Assembly (NCBI RefSeq): GCF_011317445.1
Contig: NZ_JAAAPL010000001.1
Coordinates: forward strand, 2,065,001-2,129,000
Length of the DNA: 64,000 nucleotides
Reading direction: 5' to 3'
From: Chelativorans multitrophicus
GTDB lineage: Bacteria; Pseudomonadota; Alphaproteobacteria; Rhizobiales; Rhizobiaceae
Of the stretch, positions 53,502 to 62,275 are shown piece after piece (the stretch's first letter is position 1; every line of letters starts with the position of its first letter). Made by a program: the position numbers and the translations under genes. A model generated the notes under the pieces. The model was not told the DNA's origin. It did no database searches and saw only the letters and a program-made list of their open reading frames with translations.

Positions 53502-54602
53502 TCAAGAATATCTCCGGAAAGGCTTGACTCGAACGGGAACCTGAGATTCAGCCGGAGCGCATGGCCCCGTCGTATGGCCGATGACAAGTTCGGCCTCCCA
53601 CAATTCGTGCTTGGGAGCACTGTGCTGCCCCTCTATTTGCTCGATCAAGAGCTCGGCAACGCGGCGGCCGGCGAGGCGCATGGAGGAGCGCATTGCCGTG
53701 AAAAAAGGGATAGCGCCAGAAACGGCTTCATTCCCTGGCTGCAGGAAGGAAAGGCAATCGTCGAATACGATGATCGAGAGGTCTGTGGCGGGCCGCAACT
53801 CCCGTTCCGCCAAAGCGCGCATCACGCCTATGGCGGGAAGAATGCTGGAGACCAAAACCGCCGTTGGAGGTTTGCGACTGGAAAGCATCTGGGCGGCCGC
53901 GCGATATCCATGGGGTTCGATCATGTCCGCGCTGAACATTATCGACGTATCCAGATCGATGCCCCGCGCCGCGAGCGCCGCCTCATAGCCCTGCCGGCGA
54001 CGATCCGCAAAGTTCATCGTCTCGATACCGTTTATAAGCCCGATGCGGCGATGGCCGAGATCGATAAGGAAGTTGCAGGCCCGCATGAATGCGCGCCTGT
54101 TGTTGACATCGATCCAACTGTAACTTGCGGGATCCTCTTCGCAACGGCCGTGCACGACGAACGGGATGCCAAGTTTCCTGAGGAAAGGGATACGTGGATC
54201 CCTTGTCTTTGGCCCGTGCACCACGACCCCGTCGACGCGACGGCGGCTGATAAGGTCGCGGTAAACGTCCTGCTCGCCCTCGCTACCTGTGATGCGAAGC
54301 AGCATCTCGTAGCCGAAGCGGGCATAGACCTCTCCAGCCCCTGCCACGAAATCGGTGAAATGCGGATTGATCATCATGTGATCGCCGAGCGTCACCACAT
54401 GACCGATCGTGCGCGCTTTACCGGTTGCGAGACTGGCCGCGCTGGCGCTTGGGCGGTAATTAAGCCGTTGCGCGGCCTCGATGACGCGTGCCCGCGTTGC
54501 CTCGTTCACCTCCGGAAATCCGTTGAGCGCGCGCGACACGGTGGTCTGGGACAGGCCCAGCACCTCCGCGAGCCTGCGCAGGGTAATCGTCTCGCGTGCC
54601 AA
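53502..54602 (-). CDS. aglR: LacI family regulator of the alpha-glucoside operon (AglR-like)
   Basis: A 366-residue LacI-family regulator. The HTH is ITLRRLAEVLGLSQTTVSRALNG, followed by a periplasmic-binding-like effector domain. The start is TTG 54602 with GAGG five bases upstream; the longer open frame would run through the operator CAAAGCGCTTTG. This operator lies 12 bp before the start and another copy lies before aglE, so the protein probably represses itself and the transport genes. Assignment to AglR rests on the neighbouring aglEFGK. Confidence 0.87.
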   Translation of the reverse strand: MARETITLRRLAEVLGLSQTTVSRALNGFPEVNEATRARVIEAAQRLNYRPSASAASLATGKARTIGHVVTLGDHMMINPHFTDFVAGAGEVYARFGYEMLLRITGSEGEQDVYRDLISRRRVDGVVVHGPKTRDPRIPFLRKLGIPFVVHGRCEEDPASYSWIDVNNRRAFMRACNFLIDLGHRRIGLINGIETMNFADRRRQGYEAALAARGIDLDTSIMFSADMIEPHGYRAAAQMLSSRKPPTAVLVSSILPAIGVMRALAERELRPATDLSIIVFDDCLSFLQPGNEAVSGAIPFFTAMRSSMRLAGRRVAELLIEQIEGQHSAPKHELWEAELVIGHTTGPCAPAESQVPVRVKPFRRYS

Positions 54603-54614
54603 CGCCACCTCGTT

Positions 54615-54626
54615 CAAAGCGCTTTG
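54615..54626. promoter_or_regulatory. LacI-type operator CAAAGCGCTTTG upstream of aglR
   Basis: A perfect 12-bp palindrome CAAAGCGCTTTG, identical in its core to the copy near aglE. It lies just before the aglR start codon, so it should be an autoregulatory site. Confidence 0.75.
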
Positions 54627-54786
54627 GACATTATTCGTAGGAAAGGACGGGTAAATCAAGCCTGCGCCACGCTGCACCTGCTCACTGGAGCCGCGAAATC
54701 ACCCCGCCGTTTTCGCACTGCCGCAAAAATGGTCCGCGTTTTCGCCCGCTTGACTCGGCTCGGCGGAGGCGGGATGTTAGAAAATT

Positions 54787-54802
54787 CTCAAAGCGCTTTG
54801 AG
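54787..54802. promoter_or_regulatory. LacI-type operator upstream of aglE
   Basis: CTCAAAGCGCTTTGAG, a perfect 16-bp palindrome about 88 bp upstream of the aglE start and identical in core to the aglR copy, 172 bp away. Two sites so spaced could allow looping by a LacI tetramer or independent regulation. Confidence 0.75.
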
Positions 54803-54889
54803 CTTGGGGGGATCAATAGGCGGGCGCCGATTTGCCTGCACGAGAAGAACTGCCGGGTCTTGCCGGACAGGGCCCATGTGGAGGACATG

Positions 54890-56245
54890 ATGAACAAATG
54901 GATCATTGCCGGCACGGCCGCGCTGGCGCTTTCATGCAATATCGCCCTGGCGCAGCAGCTGAAATTCGCGCCCGGCGAGGACAGCCGCTTCAACTGGCAG
55001 AGCTTTGAGGACTTCAAGGCACAGCATGATCTTTCGGGCCAGAGACTGACAATATTCGGCGATTGGCTGAGCCCGGAAAGGGAGCTGTTCGAATCCGTCG
55101 TCGCCTATTTCGAGGATGCCACGGGCGTAGACGTGGCCTATTCCGGTTCCGATTCCTTCGAACAGCAGATCATCATCGATATCCAAGCCGGCAGTCCCCC
55201 GAACATCACGATCTTCCCGCAACCGGGCATTGCCTCGAATCTCGCCGCTCAGGGCCATCTCACCCCGCTCGGGGAGGATACGGCCAACTGGGTTAGGGAA
55301 AACTATGCCGCCGGCGATTCCTGGGCCGATCTCGGCACCTTTGAGGGCCAGGACGGAACCGAAGCCTTCTATGCCTTCCCATACAAGGCGGATGTAAAAT
55401 CACTCGTTTGGTATGTGCCCGAGAACTTCGAGGACGCCGGTTACGAAGTGCCCGAGACGTTGGAAGATTTGAAGGCGCTAACCGAGCAGATTGTGGCGGA
55501 TGGCGGCACGCCCTGGTGCATCGGGCTCGGCGCGGGTGCCGCGACGGGCTGGCCAGCGACCGATTGGGTCGAGGACATGATGCTGCGCACCCAGCCGCCG
55601 GAGGTCTATGATCAATGGACCGCAAACGAGATCCCCTTCAATGACGAACGTGTCGTGGGTGCAATCGAAGAGTTCGGCTGGTTCGCCAAGAACAACGATT
55701 TCGTGGCCGGCGGTACCGAAGGGGTCGTCTCCACGGATTTCCGCGACAGCCCGGCAGGCCTTTTCTCCTCCCCCCCGCGCTGCTACATGCACCACCAGGC
55801 TTCTTTCATTCCGAGCTTCTTTCCTGAGGGAACGGAAGTAGGCGCCGACGCCGACTTCTTCTACATGCCGGCCTATGCGGAGAAGGATTTCGGCAGGCCG
55901 GTGCTGGGTTCGGGCAACGTCGTTTCAGTCACCGCGGATTCGGAAGCCGCGCGCGCTTTCATTGAATTCCTGAAGACACCGATCGCGCACGAGATCTGGA
56001 TGGCGCAGTCGGGTTTCCTGACACCCTTGAAGAGCGCCAGCCCGGAGGCCTACGCTAACGAACCGCTGAAGAAGCAGGGCGAAATTCTGACCAGCGCCAC
56101 GACGTTCCGTTTCGACGGCTCCGACCTGATGCCGGGCCGCATCGGCGCGGGCGCATTCTGGACCGGCATGGTGGATTTCGTCGGCGGCAAGTCCGCCCAG
56201 CAGGCGGCAGACGAAATTCAGCAGGCGTGGGAAGCAATCAAGTGA
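54890..56245 (+). CDS. aglE: alpha-glucoside ABC transporter substrate-binding protein
   Basis: A 451-residue periplasmic sugar-binding protein of the AglE type. The N-terminal signal is MNKWIIAGTAALALSCNIAL with cleavage near AQQ. The sequence contains the AglE-like blocks DIQAGSPPNITIFPQPG, FPYKADVKSLVWYVPENF, WPATDWVEDMMLRTQPPE and LKTPIAHEIWMAQSGFLTP. ATG 54890 is preferred to ATG 54887 because GGAGG lies 5 nt before it. It is expected to bind sucrose, trehalose or maltose-type glucosides, by analogy with Sinorhizobium. Confidence 0.88.
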   Translation: MNKWIIAGTAALALSCNIALAQQLKFAPGEDSRFNWQSFEDFKAQHDLSGQRLTIFGDWLSPERELFESVVAYFEDATGVDVAYSGSDSFEQQIIIDIQAGSPPNITIFPQPGIASNLAAQGHLTPLGEDTANWVRENYAAGDSWADLGTFEGQDGTEAFYAFPYKADVKSLVWYVPENFEDAGYEVPETLEDLKALTEQIVADGGTPWCIGLGAGAATGWPATDWVEDMMLRTQPPEVYDQWTANEIPFNDERVVGAIEEFGWFAKNNDFVAGGTEGVVSTDFRDSPAGLFSSPPRCYMHHQASFIPSFFPEGTEVGADADFFYMPAYAEKDFGRPVLGSGNVVSVTADSEAARAFIEFLKTPIAHEIWMAQSGFLTPLKSASPEAYANEPLKKQGEILTSATTFRFDGSDLMPGRIGAGAFWTGMVDFVGGKSAQQAADEIQQAWEAIK

Positions 56246-56301
56246 TGCGGTGAGCGGCGGGGCGGAGCGCCATTGCCGGGCACTCCGTACCCGCGCCACC
56301 T

Positions 56302-56322
56302 CAGGCGCCAAAAAGGGGCCTG
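56302..56322 (+). other. stem-loop between aglE and aglF
   Basis: CAGGCgCC-AAAAA-GGgGCCTG, an 8-bp stem with one mismatch in the 144-bp gap. In sugar ABC operons such stems after the binding-protein gene often stabilise its mRNA so that it exceeds the permeases. That role is inferred. Confidence 0.4.
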
Positions 56323-56389
56323 CCAGCAGATGTAAGAACACCAGAAGACCCGGCCAAATTGCATCCGGCCCGATCTGGAGGCGAGGAAA

Positions 56390-57544
56390 GTGGCACTGAC
56401 GCAAGCAACGAGAGCACCGGCCACCGCCGATTCGAAGCTGATCTCCCTTCTGTTGACGATCATCGTCACGCTCGCCGTCATGGCGGCCGGCCTTGCCGTG
56501 AGCGTGGCGATCGCGCTCGCGGCCTACGCGCTTATCGCGCTATTCCTGCCGGACTCCAAGCTGCTCTGGGCAGTTGTCGTGATGGTGCTCGGCGTGGCCG
56601 CCTGCTTCGGCTATTTCTGGAGTTCGAACAAGCTCCTGGATACGTTCTATCCAGCCAAGGGCGCCGATGTGGCGGCAAACCTCACTAAGGCCAATGCCAT
56701 CCGCCCCTGGCTGTTCCTGGGGCCGGCAATCATCATCCTCGGCGTCTACCTCGTCTATCCGGTGATCAACTCCGTGGTGCTGAGCTTCTACGGCCCCAGC
56801 GGCGAAAACTGGGTGGGCGGCTACAACTATAATTGGCTTGTCCATGACGCCGCCTTCCGCGAAAGCGTGCGCAACAACATCCTGTGGCTCGTCGTGGTGC
56901 CTGCCGCCGCTACGTTTTTCGGTCTGATCGCGGCCACCCTCACCGACCGCATTGGCTGGGGCAACATCGCCAAAAGCCTGATCTTCATGCCGATGGCGAT
57001 TTCCTTCGTCGGAGCGAGCGTGATCTGGAAGTTCATTTACGACTATCGCCCAGCCGGTTCCGGGCAGATCGGCCTGTTGAACGCGATCGTAACCTCGCTT
57101 GGCGGTGAGCCGCAGGCTTGGCTCACCATTCCGCTCTGGAACAACTTCTTCCTCATGGTGGTGCTGATCTGGATCCAGACGGGCTTCGCCATGGTCATCC
57201 TCTCGGCCGCACTTCGGGGTATCCCGGAGGAGACGATCGAAGCGGCCATCATTGACGGCGCCTCGCCTTTCCAGATCTTCTACAAGATCAAGGTCCCGCA
57301 GATTTGGAGCACCATCGCCGTGGTCTGGACCACGATCACCATTCTGGTCCTCAAGGTCTTCGACATCGTCATTGCCATGACGAATGGCCAGTGGGGTACG
57401 CAGGTGCTCGCCAACTACATGTTCGACTGGATGTTCCGCGGGCTCGATTTCGGCCGTGCCTCGACCATTGCGCTGGTCATCATGCTCATGGTCGTGCCGA
57501 TCATGTTCTGGAACGTCCGTGAGGCGAGAAAGGGAACGCGATGA
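56390..57544 (+). CDS. aglF: alpha-glucoside ABC transporter permease AglF
   Basis: A 384-residue permease with about eight helices. An extra N-terminal pair of helices (to about residue 90) precedes the MalF-like core (FLGPAIIILGVYLVYPVINSVVLSFYG). The EAA loop is EETIEAAIIDGASPFQIFYKIKVPQ. The start is GTG 56390 after a purine-rich GGCGAGGAAA. It overlaps aglG by four bases (ATGA). Confidence 0.9.
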   Translation: MALTQATRAPATADSKLISLLLTIIVTLAVMAAGLAVSVAIALAAYALIALFLPDSKLLWAVVVMVLGVAACFGYFWSSNKLLDTFYPAKGADVAANLTKANAIRPWLFLGPAIIILGVYLVYPVINSVVLSFYGPSGENWVGGYNYNWLVHDAAFRESVRNNILWLVVVPAAATFFGLIAATLTDRIGWGNIAKSLIFMPMAISFVGASVIWKFIYDYRPAGSGQIGLLNAIVTSLGGEPQAWLTIPLWNNFFLMVVLIWIQTGFAMVILSAALRGIPEETIEAAIIDGASPFQIFYKIKVPQIWSTIAVVWTTITILVLKVFDIVIAMTNGQWGTQVLANYMFDWMFRGLDFGRASTIALVIMLMVVPIMFWNVREARKGTR

Positions 57545-58677
57545 GTACCGCAGTCGGCACCCGTCCCGCTCTCACATGGGCGGTTCACCTCGCTGTCCTG
57601 TTGCTCGTCGTGATCTGGACGATCCCTACGCTCGGCATTCTGATCTCCTCCTTCCGTGACCGGGACCAGCTCGTCGTCAGCGGCTGGTGGACGGCGCTCA
57701 CGTCCGCCGAACGCAATATCGTGGCCCGCTCCGCCCCGCCGGACGAGGCGGTGGAGGAGAACGGGCAATGGGTGCTGCGCGGCAATGTCTTCGAAGAAGG
57801 CACTGGCAGCATAAGCGCCTTCGGCATCTCCATCCAGCGGCCGCGGGAATTCGAGCCCGGCGTTATCGCGGAGATGCGCGATGGTGGCACGGTAACCGTG
57901 GAAGAAAACGGCGACTACATTATCTCCTATCCAGAGCAGCCTGAAGGCACGCGCGGACAGCGCCTCTTCGTCACATCCCTCGAGCCGCCGAAATTCACCA
58001 CCGCTAATTATGAACGCGTGCTGTTCTCCGAAGGCATCGGCCAGAGCTTCGTCAACACGCTGACGGTGACCATACCCGCCACGGTGATCCCGATCCTGAT
58101 CGCGGCCTATGCGGCCTATGCGCTTTCCTGGATGCAGTTTCCTGGCCGGGCGCTGCTTCTGGCCACCATCGTCGGGCTCATCGTGGTGCCGCTGCAGATG
58201 GCGCTGATTCCGCTCCTGCGGCTTTACAACGATATCGGAGTCGGCAAGTCATTCATCGGCATCTGGCTGGCGCATACGGGCTTCGGCCTGCCGCTTGCCG
58301 TCTACCTCCTGCGCAACTACATCGCCGGCCTGCCGCGCGAGATCATCGAAAGCGCAAGGGTCGATGGCGCCTCGGATTTCGAGATCTTCCGCAAAATCAT
58401 CCTGCCGCTCTCGTTCCCCGCGCTCGCATCTTTTGCGATCTTCCAGTTCCTGTGGGTTTGGAACGACCTTCTGGTCGCGACCGTGTTCCTGGGCAACAAC
58501 GAGGAGCAACTCGTCATGACCGGGCGGTTGCGCGAGCTGCTCGGTTCGCGCGGCGGCGATTGGGAAATCCTCACCGCCTCGGCCTTTGTCGCCATCGTGG
58601 TGCCCATCATCGTCTTCTTCGCCCTGCAGCGCTACCTTGTCCGGGGCCTGCTGGCAGGTTCGGTTAAGGGAGGCTGA
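57541..58677 (+). CDS. aglG: alpha-glucoside ABC transporter permease AglG
   Basis: A 378-residue MalG-type permease. After the first helix lies a long extracytoplasmic stretch (about residues 38-165), a feature of AglG-like proteins. The transmembrane core follows (LTVTIPATVIPILIAAYAAYALSW), with the EAA motif in REIIESARVDGASDFEIFRKIILP. It overlaps aglF by four bases. Confidence 0.9.
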   Translation: MSTAVGTRPALTWAVHLAVLLLVVIWTIPTLGILISSFRDRDQLVVSGWWTALTSAERNIVARSAPPDEAVEENGQWVLRGNVFEEGTGSISAFGISIQRPREFEPGVIAEMRDGGTVTVEENGDYIISYPEQPEGTRGQRLFVTSLEPPKFTTANYERVLFSEGIGQSFVNTLTVTIPATVIPILIAAYAAYALSWMQFPGRALLLATIVGLIVVPLQMALIPLLRLYNDIGVGKSFIGIWLAHTGFGLPLAVYLLRNYIAGLPREIIESARVDGASDFEIFRKIILPLSFPALASFAIFQFLWVWNDLLVATVFLGNNEEQLVMTGRLRELLGSRGGDWEILTASAFVAIVVPIIVFFALQRYLVRGLLAGSVKGG

Positions 58678-58696
58678 CGGCCGATGGGGACTATTC

Positions 58697-58715
58697 ACAT
58701 CCGCCATTCGGATGT
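58697..58715 (+). other. hairpin between aglG and aglK
   Basis: ACATCCG-CCATT-CGGATGT, a perfect 7-bp stem in the 78-bp gap where aglA sits in Sinorhizobium. It may affect expression of aglK; no T-tract follows. Confidence 0.3.
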
Positions 58716-58755
58716 TTGGGGGGTGAGCCATGATTCATAACCGGGGAGCGGACTG

Positions 58756-59844
58756 ATGACCGGCGTCTTGTTGAAGAACATCAAGAAAAGTTATGGAGCG
58801 ACGGAGGTCATCCACGGCATCGACCTTGAGATCAAAACGGGCGAGTTCGTTGTCTTCGTCGGGCCATCCGGCTGCGGCAAGTCCACGCTCCTGCGCATGA
58901 TAGCCGGACTTGAGACGATCACCGGCGGCGACATGTATATCGGCGAAGAGCGGGTGAACGACATTCCCCCTTCCCAGCGCGGGATCGCCATGGTGTTTCA
59001 GTCCTATGCGCTCTATCCGCATATGAGCGTGTTCGACAACATGGCGTTCGGCATGCGCATTGCGAAAAAGCCGAAGGCCGAGATTGAAAAACGCGTGAGG
59101 GAGGCGGCGGAAATTCTCCACCTCACCCCCTATCTCGACCGCCTGCCCAAGGCTCTTTCAGGCGGCCAGCGCCAGCGCGTGGCGATCGGCCGCGCCATCG
59201 TGCGAGACCCCAAGGTATTCCTCTTCGACGAGCCCCTGTCGAACCTTGATGCGGCGCTTCGCGTGGCGACCCGCATCGAAATCGCCAAACTCAAGGAATC
59301 CATGCCCGAATCCACCATGATCTATGTGACGCACGATCAGGTGGAGGCGATGACGCTGGCGGACCGCATCGTCGTGCTCTCAGCCGGCAACATCGAGCAG
59401 GTCGGTGCACCGATCGAGCTTTACGAAAGGCCGGCGAACCTTTTTGTCGCCCAGTTCATCGGCTCACCGGCCATGAATATGCAGCGCGCCAAGATCGAGA
59501 GGGCGGGCGAGCAGACCACCATCTCGCTCGGCAAGCACAAGGCCGATCTCCCCATTCCCTCGTCCGCCGACATGACGGGCCAGGAAATCCATCTCGGCGT
59601 CCGGCCGGAGGATCTCACCATCGCCTCCAATGGCAGCGGGCTGATCGACGGCCGCGTGAACATCGTGGAATCGCTGGGCGAGGTCACGAATGTCTATCTC
59701 GATGTCGAAAATGCGCCGCAACCGATCATCGTGAAGCTCCCTGGCGTGCAGAAGTTCAAGCGCGGCGAGATCGTCTCCCTCGCCGCGGAGCCGTCTAAGA
59801 TGCACCTTTTCAACGAGAAGGGCCGGTCGCTGCTTTATCTTTGA
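58756..59844 (+). CDS. aglK: alpha-glucoside ABC transporter ATP-binding protein AglK
   Basis: A 362-residue MalK/UgpC-type ATPase with a C-terminal regulatory domain. Walker A is VFVGPSGCGKSTLLRMIAG, signature LPKALSGGQRQRVAIGRAIV, Walker B FLFDEPLSNLDAALR. The C-terminal OB-like part contains HLGVRPEDLTIASNGSGLIDGRV. It is separated from aglG by 78 bp. ATG 58756 is preceded by GGGGAG. Confidence 0.92.
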   Translation: MTGVLLKNIKKSYGATEVIHGIDLEIKTGEFVVFVGPSGCGKSTLLRMIAGLETITGGDMYIGEERVNDIPPSQRGIAMVFQSYALYPHMSVFDNMAFGMRIAKKPKAEIEKRVREAAEILHLTPYLDRLPKALSGGQRQRVAIGRAIVRDPKVFLFDEPLSNLDAALRVATRIEIAKLKESMPESTMIYVTHDQVEAMTLADRIVVLSAGNIEQVGAPIELYERPANLFVAQFIGSPAMNMQRAKIERAGEQTTISLGKHKADLPIPSSADMTGQEIHLGVRPEDLTIASNGSGLIDGRVNIVESLGEVTNVYLDVENAPQPIIVKLPGVQKFKRGEIVSLAAEPSKMHLFNEKGRSLLYL

Positions 59845-59988
59845 CCATGCATTGAACTCCGGCACTCGATGCGTATCTATCCTGGAACGCAAGCGCGCCG
59901 GGGTGACGGCGCAGCTTACCCATGCTATGAGCGCCCGAAAAGTTACACGGGCGGCCAGAACGCCGCCTGAAACGCATTTGATTGCACG

Positions 59989-61215
59989 ATGACCCTGACA
60001 ATTGACACTTCGACCCCTGAAAGCCGCGCGCTTCTGCGCCCCGATCCTACGGTGGAAAAGAAGCCGCTGATCGGCTTGTCACGCGAGGAGATGGCGCAAG
60101 CGCTTGCCTCCATCGGCGTGCCGGAGCGGCAAGTGAATATGCGCGTGCGCCAGCTCTGGCATTGGCTCTATGTGCGCGGCGTCTCCGATTTCTCCAGGAT
60201 GTTCAACATCTCAAAGGAGTTGCGCGCGAAACTCGACGAGCATTTCACCATCGCGCGGCCGGAGATCGTCGAAGAGCAAATCTCCCAGGACGGCACGCGC
60301 AAATGGCTTCTGCGCTTTCCGCCGCGCGGCGCCGGCCGTCCCGTCGAGGTCGAGACCGTCTATATTCCAGAGGAAGACCGCGGCACGCTCTGCATCTCCT
60401 CGCAGGTCGGCTGCACGCTCACCTGCTCCTTCTGCCACACCGGCACGCAGAAGATGGTTCGCAACCTGACAGCCGGCGAAATTCTCGACCAGCTTCTGAT
60501 TGCCCGCGACCGCCTGGGCGATTTTCCGGATGCGGATACGCCGGACGGCGCGATCGTGCCGGCCGAGGGGCGCAAGATCACCAACATCGTCATGATGGGT
60601 ATGGGCGAGCCGCTCTATAATTTCGAGAACGTGAAGCAGGCTCTTCTCGTTGCCTCGGACGGCGACGGACTGTCGCTGTCGAAGCGCCGCATCACGCTCT
60701 CCACTTCGGGCGTGGTGCCGGAGATATACCGCACGGGCGAAGAGATCGGCATCATGCTGGCGATTTCACTGCACGCCGTGCGCGACGAACTGCGCAACGA
60801 ACTGGTTCCGATCAACAAGAAATACCCGCTGAAGGACCTGCTCGACGCCTGCCGCGCCTATCCGGGCCTGTCGAATGCCCGCCGCATCACCTTCGAATAT
60901 GTGATGCTGAAGGGCGTCAATGACTCCCTTGACGACGCCCGCGAACTGGTTCGCCTCTTGAAGGGCATTCCGGCCAAGATCAACCTGATCCCGTTCAACC
61001 CCTGGCCGGGCAGCGCCTATGAGTGCTCGGACTGGGAGCAGATCGAGAAATTCGCCGAGCTCGTGAACCGAGCGGGCTACGCTTCGCCCATCCGCACCCC
61101 GCGCGGCCGCGATATCCTCGCCGCCTGCGGTCAGCTCAAATCCGCCTCTGAGCGCATGAAGAAAACGGAGCGGCTGAAGCTCGAAGCCATGATGATTGCC
61201 GGGCACGGAGATTGA
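59989..61215 (+). CDS. rlmN: 23S rRNA/tRNA adenine C2-methyltransferase RlmN
   Basis: A 408-residue radical SAM enzyme methylating A2503 of 23S rRNA (and A37 of some tRNAs). The cluster-binding motif is [14 protein letters not shown], the SAM motif [14 protein letters not shown], and the catalytic Cys near the C-terminus in [11 protein letters not shown]. Length and domains are complete. A ribosome-binding site is not obvious. Confidence 0.96.
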   Translation: MTLTIDTSTPESRALLRPDPTVEKKPLIGLSREEMAQALASIGVPERQVNMRVRQLWHWLYVRGVSDFSRMFNISKELRAKLDEHFTIARPEIVEEQISQDGTRKWLLRFPPRGAGRPVEVETVYIPEEDRGTLCISSQVGCTLTCSFCHTGTQKMVRNLTAGEILDQLLIARDRLGDFPDADTPDGAIVPAEGRKITNIVMMGMGEPLYNFENVKQALLVASDGDGLSLSKRRITLSTSGVVPEIYRTGEEIGIMLAISLHAVRDELRNELVPINKKYPLKDLLDACRAYPGLSNARRITFEYVMLKGVNDSLDDARELVRLLKGIPAKINLIPFNPWPGSAYECSDWEQIEKFAELVNRAGYASPIRTPRGRDILAACGQLKSASERMKKTERLKLEAMMIAGHGD

Positions 61216-61286
61216 CGGCCGCCGCCGGTCCGCTCGGATAGATTTCCACTCTCCTCAAGCGCAGCATCGCACGTTGCTGAAACGCC

Positions 61287-61328
61287 GGACAAGAGAAAGT
61301 TTCCGCACAAGGAAACTTTCTCTTGTCC
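61287..61328. promoter_or_regulatory. long palindrome A upstream of the ArsR-type gene
   Basis: Perfect 18-bp arms GGACAAGAGAAAGTTTCC and the reverse complement around GCACAA. The core AGTTTCC-N6-GGAAACT recurs in the second palindrome at 61341-61372, and the centres are 49 bp apart. Probably an operator for the adjacent ArsR-type protein; it could also form an RNA hairpin after rlmN. Confidence 0.7.
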
Positions 61329-61340
61329 CTTCTGGCAAAA

Positions 61341-61372
61341 CCAGATAGTTTCCTTCAATGGAAACTATCTGG
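61341..61372. promoter_or_regulatory. palindrome B upstream of the ArsR-type gene
   Basis: Perfect 13-bp arms CCAGATAGTTTCC and GGAAACTATCTGG around TTCAAT, 34 bp before the predicted start. It shares the AGTTTCC-N6-GGAAACT core with palindrome A. Confidence 0.72.
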
Positions 61373-61406
61373 TAGCAATGATGTTGACGCTCTCTCTCCA
61401 TCCTCC

Positions 61407-61754
61407 ATGCCTATGACAGAAACACAGCAACTGGACCGGCTTTTCGTTGCCTTGGCCGATGCCGGCCGGCGCGGCATGGTCGAGCAGCTTAGCAAGGGGC
61501 CTGCAACCGTCACGCAGCTTGCGAAGCCAGCGGGCATGCGGCTTCCCTCGGCCGTCAAGCACCTCAAGCTTCTGGAGGAAGGCGGCATTATAGTCTCCCA
61601 CAAGGAGGGTCGCACGCGGACCTACCGCATGCGGCCCGATGCTCTACGACCGGTCAGGGACTGGGTTCGTCAAAGGGAAGCCGCCCTGAACGCCGCGTTC
61701 GACCAGCTTATGGAAGCCATGAACGACAATCCCGAAGAGGAATTAGAGTCATGA
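61407..61754 (+). CDS. ArsR family regulator paired with an SRPBCC protein
   Basis: A 115-residue ArsR-type winged-helix protein (FVALADAGRRGMVEQLSKGPATVTQLAKPAGMRLPSAVKHLKLLEEGGIIVSHKEGRTRTYRM). No metal-binding Cys pair is seen, so it is not a classical arsenic or cadmium sensor. ATG 61407 or 61413 is the start; neither has a visible ribosome-binding site, so the message may be leaderless or weakly translated. It overlaps the SRPBCC gene by four bases. Two palindromes upstream suggest autoregulation. Confidence 0.85.
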   Translation: MPMTETQQLDRLFVALADAGRRGMVEQLSKGPATVTQLAKPAGMRLPSAVKHLKLLEEGGIIVSHKEGRTRTYRMRPDALRPVRDWVRQREAALNAAFDQLMEAMNDNPEEELES

Positions 61755-62227
61755 ACCTGCCCTCCATCGAGCACTCCACCTTCGTGATCGAGCGCGAGCT
61801 TCCCGGAAACGCCGCGCACGCCTTCCGCTTCTGGTCCGACGCCAAGCTCAAGGCGCTCTGGAACAGTTGCCACCCGGATTGGACGGTCCTTGAAGACATT
61901 TTCGATTTCCGGCCCGGCGGCTCGGAAACCAAACGCTGGAGAACTGCCGAAGGCCATGAGCAGACCTTCGCTGCCCATTTTTTCGAGATCGTGCCGGAGC
62001 GCCGCATCATCTATGCCTATCATATGGGCTTCAGGGGACAGGCTCTGTCTGCTTCATTGGCGACGGTCGAGTTTGCTCCGGCGGGGGGTGGGCGCACGCG
62101 CATGACCTTTACCGAGCAGATAGCATTCCTCGGAGAGGCCAATGCGCGCCAGCGAATCGCTGGCACCGAACAAGGTTTCGACAGGCTGATTGAGGCAATT
62201 GCGAAGGACCTCACGGAGGTCCACTGA
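61751..62227 (+). CDS. SRPBCC (AHSA1-like) domain protein
   Basis: A 158-residue soluble START/Bet v1-like protein of the SRPBCC superfamily. Features include the N-terminal VIERELPGNAAHAFRFWSDAKLKALW, FDFRPGGSETKRW and a C-terminal helix with EANARQRIAGTEQGFDRLIE. Such proteins bind hydrophobic ligands and are often encoded with an ArsR regulator, as here. The ligand is unknown. Confidence 0.85.
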   Translation: MNLPSIEHSTFVIERELPGNAAHAFRFWSDAKLKALWNSCHPDWTVLEDIFDFRPGGSETKRWRTAEGHEQTFAAHFFEIVPERRIIYAYHMGFRGQALSASLATVEFAPAGGGRTRMTFTEQIAFLGEANARQRIAGTEQGFDRLIEAIAKDLTEVH

Positions 62228-62275
62228 CCGGGCTGGCGGATCCGGCCGTTCGCCGGCTGATCCACCGGGAAGGGT

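Noticed and set aside
53448-54890. Plus-strand open frame of 480 codons across aglR
   Set aside because: It overlaps the full aglR gene, and its product has low similarity to any fold I know.
58684-58740. 18-codon frame between aglG and aglK
   Set aside because: Too short to support and its sequence overlaps a hairpin; probably chance.
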